A stretch of DNA of 64,000 bases from Mycobacterium sp. SVM_VP21 (GTDB taxonomy: Bacteria; Actinomycetota; Actinomycetes; Mycobacteriales; Mycobacteriaceae), in NCBI GenBank assembly GCA_024758765.1, contig CP101406.1, positions 3,534,001 to 3,598,000 on the forward strand, read 5' to 3'. The notes under the pieces were generated by a model. It saw nothing but the letters and a program-made list of their open reading frames with translations, was not told where the DNA came from and ran no database searches. The translations under genes and the position numbers were made by a program. This document shows, piece after piece, positions 59,623 to 64,000 of this stretch; position 1 is the stretch's first letter; the number at the start of each line of letters is the position of its first letter.

Positions 59623-59679
59623 GGGGACTCCTGGGCGCTAGACGACTGCGAGACGGTGTCCTCCCCCTCTGTCGTCTGC

Positions 59680-59887
59680 CCGGCCCGGGCGCCTGAGAGA
59701 TTCGGCCCCGAGATTTCTTCGGTGCCTTTCCCCATGGGCGGGTGAAACCCGAACGGGCGTCACCGCTTTCCAGAGGCATCAATGCCGGCGCGGTCCGGGT
59801 GCCTGAGAGGTTGACGGAGAGGTATTGCTCCTTCGGCGTCCGCGGCTGGCTGCCACGGAACTCTCCCGCGAGAGGCTGATGCGGACC
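59680..59887 (-). ncRNA. tandem glycine riboswitch upstream of gcvP
   Basis: On the minus strand two consecutive aptamers are visible. The first reads CGGGAGAG ... CGCCGAAGGAGCAA ... CCTCTCAGGCACCCGG; the second follows closely with GGAAAGCGG ... CACCGAAGAAATC ... TCTCTCAGGCGCCCGGG. The CGAAG and CTCAGGC blocks are core conserved elements of glycine aptamers. The tandem form binds two glycines. It ends about 60 bases before the gcvP ATG, leaving room for an expression platform; the G-rich CAGAGGGGGAGGA downstream could be its anti-terminator or ribosome site. Glycine normally switches gcv genes on. Confidence 0.9.
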
Positions 59888-59960
59888 CAATACTACCCGC
59901 CGAGCCCATGCGGCCAGGATTCCTGGGCGGTTTTCAACCGCTGCGTCGAGGTTTTGAGCC

Positions 59961-60596
<636 letters not shown>

Positions 60597-60829
60597 GCTG
60601 CTTCCTCTCGCCGATCGCGCTCGTTGCCACTGACTGGCCAGTGGCCGCGTTTGCTCTTGCCCGAGTTGGTCGTGAGCATACGCCCTCCGACGAGCTGCTG
60701 TGCAGTTGTTCCCGCCGTGGTTCAAGTATGGGGGCCGTCTTTTGCGCGTGTTGCTTTCGTTCGGGCGTGTCGCGCCGACGGCAGAGAGATGAAACGGATC
60801 TGTGACGAGGCTGAGTCCGCCGCGCCGGG

Positions 60830-61324
60830 TCAGGTTGCTTTGAAATCGTCGGGCGACACGCTATCGAGGAATTCCTTGAACTTCTCCACCTCGTCTTCAC
60901 GCACCGTGCCGGCCGTCTCGTCATCGCCCTCGTCGGGGATCAGCAGGCCCGCCTCGGCCAGCACCGCTTCTTCGACGTAGATCGGCACACCCACCCGCAA
61001 CGCGATGGCCACCGAGTCCGACGGGCGCGCCGACACCGTGATGTCGCGATCGAAGATCAAGTCGGCGTAGAACGTGCCCTCCTGCAAGTCGACGATTCGG
61101 ACCTCCTTGAGCGAATGCCCGAGCGCGCCGATCAAGTCACGGATCAAGTCGTGAGTCAGCGGCCGGGCGGGCTCCACACCCTGTTGCTCCAAGGCGATGG
61201 CGGCAGCTTCGGCCTGCCCGATCCAGATCGGGAGATATCGATCACCGTCGGCTTCGCGCAGGAGCAGCACCGGCTGGTTCTGCGGCTGCTCGACGCGGAT
61301 GCCGACCACGCGTACTTCACCCAT
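60830..61324 (-). CDS. bifunctional-nuclease-domain (BFN/DUF151) protein, Rv1829-like
   Basis: This 164-residue protein has the DUF151 pattern: QPVLLLREADGDRYLPIWIGQAEA, followed by TFYADLIFDRDITVSARPSD and SVAIALRVGVPIYVEEAVL. It ends in an acidic tail (DEGDDETAGTVREDEVEKF). Plant and other relatives have been reported to show RNase/DNase activity; the bacterial role is unclear. It sits between two MerR-type regulator genes in a conserved mycobacterial order, suggesting a regulatory unit linked to garA and gcvH. Confidence 0.9.
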   Translation of the reverse strand: MGEVRVVGIRVEQPQNQPVLLLREADGDRYLPIWIGQAEAAAIALEQQGVEPARPLTHDLIRDLIGALGHSLKEVRIVDLQEGTFYADLIFDRDITVSARPSDSVAIALRVGVPIYVEEAVLAEAGLLIPDEGDDETAGTVREDEVEKFKEFLDSVSPDDFKAT

Positions 61325-61447
61325 CTCCAGTCAGCCCTCCGCGTTCGCTGCGTCCCAAAGTCCCTGTCGTCCCAGTATGACTCGCTGCGAAACCCCCGGT
61401 CGGAAACCGCATGCCGCGCAACAAGCCGCCGAGGCGAAGTCTAGTCC

Positions 61448-62185
61448 TCAGCCGTGCAGTACGTCGTGTACCGACGACTTGAGCAGCGCGGTGTGCAGAG
61501 CGATCGCCAGCGCCGCGACCTCGCGCGCCAAGTCATCGGCCCGGTCGCGTGCGCCCGCCTTGCCGCCCTTGACCAGCGGGCCCGCAATCTGGGCGATCAG
61601 GTCGGACTGCCGGTCTGCCGCCGAGCGAAATGCTCGCAGGTGCCGCGGCTCCACGCCGTAGTCGGCCAAGCCGCGCGCGCACTGGACGATCACCACCGCG
61701 TGCTCGTCGAACAGTCCCCCCGGGCCGGCGGTGATCACGCCCGATCTGACCAATGCCGTCAACAGCGCATCGTCGCCGCCCGAGCGCGCCAGCAGATCCT
61801 CCCGGCTCAACCGCACCTGCCGCGGCGGCGCGGGCAGCGCCGTCCCGTTATGGGCGATCTCGCTGCCTGCCGACACCAGTCGTGGCGTGGGGTAAGGCGA
61901 CTCCGGTGACGGCAGCGCGCCATCCGCTTCGGCGTCCAGCCGCGCCTTGATCACTTTCAACGGTAGGTAATGGTCGCGCTGTGCGGTCAGCACGTAACGC
62001 AGCCGTGCGCAGTCGTACGCACTGAATCGGCGGTAGCCCGACGCCGCCCGCTGCGGCATGACCAGCCCCTCGGTTTCCAGGAAACGAATCTTGGAGACCG
62101 TGACGTCGGGAAAATCCGGCCGAAGCAGGTCCAGCACCGCTCCAATTGACATCCCGGCCAGTTCAGGGCTGTCCGGCGCGGTCAT
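61448..62185 (-). CDS. MerR-family transcriptional regulator, Rv1828-like
   Basis: This 245-residue regulator has the DNA-binding half [20 protein letters not shown] followed by [20 protein letters not shown] and [20 protein letters not shown], where KIRFLExEGL is the MerR recognition turn. The C-terminal half is helical ([24 protein letters not shown]; [17 protein letters not shown]) and has no metal-binding Cys cluster, so a small-molecule or protein signal is more likely than a metal. Its ATG shares one base with the garA stop (TAATG), so the two are translationally coupled. Confidence 0.92.
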   Translation of the reverse strand: MTAPDSPELAGMSIGAVLDLLRPDFPDVTVSKIRFLETEGLVMPQRAASGYRRFSAYDCARLRYVLTAQRDHYLPLKVIKARLDAEADGALPSPESPYPTPRLVSAGSEIAHNGTALPAPPRQVRLSREDLLARSGGDDALLTALVRSGVITAGPGGLFDEHAVVIVQCARGLADYGVEPRHLRAFRSAADRQSDLIAQIAGPLVKGGKAGARDRADDLAREVAALAIALHTALLKSSVHDVLHG

Positions 62186-62670
62186 TAGCTGCCCGGCCCG
62201 GCCTCGGTCTCACCCGTCTTCGGGCCGGTCAGGAACACCAGGCGGAACTTGCCGACCTGCACCTCATCGCCGTTGACCAGGACCGCCGAATCGACCGGCT
62301 CCCGGTTGACATAGGTCCCGTTGAGGCTGCCGACGTCGACAACCTGAAACTCGTTGCCCTCCAGCCGGAACTCGGCATGACGACGACTCACCGTGACGTC
62401 ATCGAGGAAGATGTCGCTGTCGGGGTGCCGACCTGCCGCGGTGACCGGTTGGTCGAGCAGGAACCGCGATCCGGCGTTGGGACCGCGCTTGACGACCAGC
62501 AGTGCCGAACCCACGGGCAGCCCTTCCACACCCGAGGTGAGGCTCTCGCCGCCCGCCTGCGAGGGAGCGTCGAGTTCGTTGAGGAAGTCGGCGCGGAAAA
62601 CCGATGTGGTTTCCACCGTGACCTCATCGCCTGCCTGGTCTTGCCCCGTTGCCGGGTCCTTCTCCGTCAC
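62185..62670 (-). CDS. garA: FHA-domain metabolic regulator GarA
   Basis: This 161-residue protein has a short N-terminal tail with the ETTS phosphorylation motif at residues 20-23, the same positions phosphorylated by PknG (Thr21) and PknB (Thr22) in M. tuberculosis. An FHA domain ([20 protein letters not shown], then [18 protein letters not shown] and [13 protein letters not shown]) follows. Unphosphorylated GarA inhibits 2-oxoglutarate dehydrogenase and glutamate dehydrogenase and activates glutamate synthase. Phosphorylation makes the FHA domain bind its own tail and releases these enzymes. It is coupled to the Rv1828-like gene. Confidence 0.95.
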   Translation of the reverse strand: MTEKDPATGQDQAGDEVTVETTSVFRADFLNELDAPSQAGGESLTSGVEGLPVGSALLVVKRGPNAGSRFLLDQPVTAAGRHPDSDIFLDDVTVSRRHAEFRLEGNEFQVVDVGSLNGTYVNREPVDSAVLVNGDEVQVGKFRLVFLTGPKTGETEAGPGS

Positions 62671-62845
62671 CCGCTACTCCTCACTGGCCGCTGTTTTGCT
62701 ACCTGGTCGCGCCCGCCGGACATGTCTTGCGCCCAACCCTGAATCGTTGAGTCGACCGTACCGCGCAGCGGTACGTCATGTCCCCCGCACCGCGGGATCG
62801 TGTCGGGTGGATACCCGCGCGTCCCGGCAGGCAGGCTAACAATCG

Positions 62846-63259
62846 TCATTCCGACAACGTCGCCCGGTAGGCATCGGCGGTCAGCAGCCCCGACAAACTC
62901 TGGTCCAGAGCCGCCGAATCCGCGTTCGCCACCTGAAGTTCCAGCAGCCAGCCGGCGCCGTAGGGGTCGGAGTTCACCAATTGCGGGTTAGCGTCCAGTT
63001 CGGCGTTGACCGCGCTCACCGACGCGGTGATCGGTGCGTAGAGGTCCGAGACCGACTTGGTCGACTCCACTTCGCCAAAGGCCTCTCCTGCGGTGACCCC
63101 GGTGCCCGCTGCGGGCAGCTGCACGAAGACCACGTCACCCAGGGCGGCCTGCGCGAAGTCGGTGATACCCACGCGGACGGTGTCCGGGCCGGTGCGGCGA
63201 ACCCACTCATGCTCAGCGGTGTAGTACAGGTCGGATGGAACTAAGCTTTCCGAGCTCAC
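62846..63259 (-). CDS. gcvH: glycine cleavage system H protein
   Basis: This 137-residue lipoyl-carrier protein has [20 protein letters not shown], the lipoylation site [20 protein letters not shown] (Lys about residue 68) and C-terminal [15 protein letters not shown]. It carries the aminomethyl group from GcvP to the T protein. It lies 28 bp after the DUF881 gene on the same strand. No second glycine aptamer was seen before it, so only gcvP is under the riboswitch here. Confidence 0.95.
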   Translation of the reverse strand: MSSESLVPSDLYYTAEHEWVRRTGPDTVRVGITDFAQAALGDVVFVQLPAAGTGVTAGEAFGEVESTKSVSDLYAPITASVSAVNAELDANPQLVNSDPYGAGWLLELQVANADSAALDQSLSGLLTADAYRATLSE

Positions 63260-63287
63260 GGTGATCGTGCTCCTTGCGCTGTCGGGC

Positions 63288-63995
63288 TCACTTGACTGGC
63301 TGAGCGTATTGGCGGGGTTTCGGTTGTCGCAACACGGTCACCTGAACGCGGTCGGCCTGCTGCACTGCCATGGCACCGCCAAGACGTTTGACGCTGTCGA
63401 CGGCCCCGCCGGGAATGTTCATCGCGGCCGCCAGAGTGGGGGGATCCCCAATCGCCAGAACCGAATACGGCGGCGTCAGAGCCGTGCCGTCGAACTCCAG
63501 CGCACCGGGTGTGCCGCCAACCCACGAATCCACCCCGATGCGCACCGCCTTGGTGCCGTCGCGGACCTCCATCGCCTCGGCACCGGCAGCCCGCAGCTCG
63601 TTGATCACGTCGAGCATCGTCTCGGGTGCCACCCCGCGGGCCGGATCGTCGACGGTGACCACGACGCCGGGTCCGACCGCGCCCACGGTGCCGATCATGA
63701 TCGCCAGGGCGGCTAGCCGCGCTTGGGCGTTCTCGATGGCGGCCTGGTCACTGCTGCCGGATTCCTGCAGGGCGTTGAGCGTCTGCTGCAGCTCGGCGAC
63801 TTCGGTGTTAAGGGTGGCCTCGCGTTGGCGCAGCGAGTCCAGCAGCACCAGCAGGTCAGCGGGCCGGGCCGTCTCCAGCGCGTCCTGGGAGTCGTTCTGG
63901 CGGACCTGAGTGACAATCGCCACGCCCAACAGCAGGCACAGCAGCATTCCCAGCACGCTGAACAGCGGCCCGGAACGGCCGCGGGGCGGCGGCAT
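63288..63995 (-). CDS. DUF881 membrane protein, Rv1825-like, possibly extended beyond the window
   Basis: 235 residues are visible from the ATG at the window edge: a TM helix ([22 protein letters not shown]), a coiled coil ([20 protein letters not shown]), then the DUF881 core ([40 protein letters not shown]). The M. tuberculosis counterpart is longer at the N-terminus as I recall, so the true start may lie to the right. DUF881 proteins appear near division and cell-wall genes in actinobacteria and are thought to sit in the divisome; this is not shown here. Confidence 0.85.
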   Translation of the reverse strand: MPPPRGRSGPLFSVLGMLLCLLLGVAIVTQVRQNDSQDALETARPADLLVLLDSLRQREATLNTEVAELQQTLNALQESGSSDQAAIENAQARLAALAIMIGTVGAVGPGVVVTVDDPARGVAPETMLDVINELRAAGAEAMEVRDGTKAVRIGVDSWVGGTPGALEFDGTALTPPYSVLAIGDPPTLAAAMNIPGGAVDSVKRLGGAMAVQQADRVQVTVLRQPKPRQYAQPVK

Positions 63996-64000
63996 ACCGT

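Overview
The window is high-GC actinobacterial DNA from a non-tuberculous Mycobacterium. The signs are a PGRS repeat protein, two GjpA/MmpS-type exported proteins, GarA, Apa, an IdeR-type iron box and gene order. From memory of the M. tuberculosis map, the backbone follows Rv1877 (left) to Rv1825 (right) in near-continuous collinear blocks. These are MFS pump-bfrA, lldD2-Rv1870c-Rv1869c, Rv1867/Rv1866, adhA-Rv1861-apa-modCBA, Rv1856c-ndh, Rv1847-blaI-blaR-gnd1, guaB1-Rv1842c-Rv1841c, glcB-Rv1836c, and gcvP-Rv1830-Rv1829-Rv1828-garA-gcvH-Rv1825. The species cannot be fixed from sequence alone. A phosphoketolase, an intact oxyR and PE-less PGRS genes exclude the M. tuberculosis complex; a member of the M. 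terrae group or another environmental mycobacterium is an inference.

0-12.6 kb holds iron and redox functions. bfrA with a co-directional efflux pump stands opposite an IdeR-boxed pair made of a duplicated-domain protein and the ferredoxin bfd. These are followed by an enoyl-CoA hydratase, an intact divergent oxyR/ahpC-ahpD peroxide module, a deaminase, an FMN hydroxy-acid oxidase, a helix-hairpin-helix protein and a ferredoxin reductase.

12.6-20.8 kb is a thiolase/CoA-transferase pair split by a ~4.15 kb insertion. The insertion carries a divergent gene pair: a TIR-TM-PknH-sensor receptor and a four-TM protein with RCK/Rossmann, RyR and tandem PGDYG-like domains. A second, diverged copy of the 3' end of the CoA-transferase gene lies at the far edge of the insert. 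This pair is the best candidate here for an undescribed (nucleotide-signalling or immunity-like) system.

20.8-35.2 kb holds central metabolism and transport: phosphoketolase, an exported MmpS-like protein, a CPBP protease, adhA, apa, the molybdate ABC transporter, ndh, blaI/blaR and gnd.

35.2-47.5 kb is an accessory block between gnd and guaB1. It contains decayed toxin-antitoxin genes, an orphan FAAL ligase with a MarR regulator, a PE-less PGRS protein with a GjpA-family porin, an alpha/beta hydrolase and two tandem exported histidine-phosphatase-like paralogues.

47.5-64 kb is conserved core: guaB1, two CBS/CorC membrane proteins, a glycosylase-like protein, malate synthase G, a VWA protein, gcvP under a tandem glycine riboswitch, two MerR-type regulators, garA, gcvH and a DUF881 gene running to the window edge.

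A 56-bp palindromic element occurs twice (5.1 kb and 14.1 kb), both times readable in frame as the same peptide module. No tRNA, rRNA, CRISPR array or insertion sequence was recognised.
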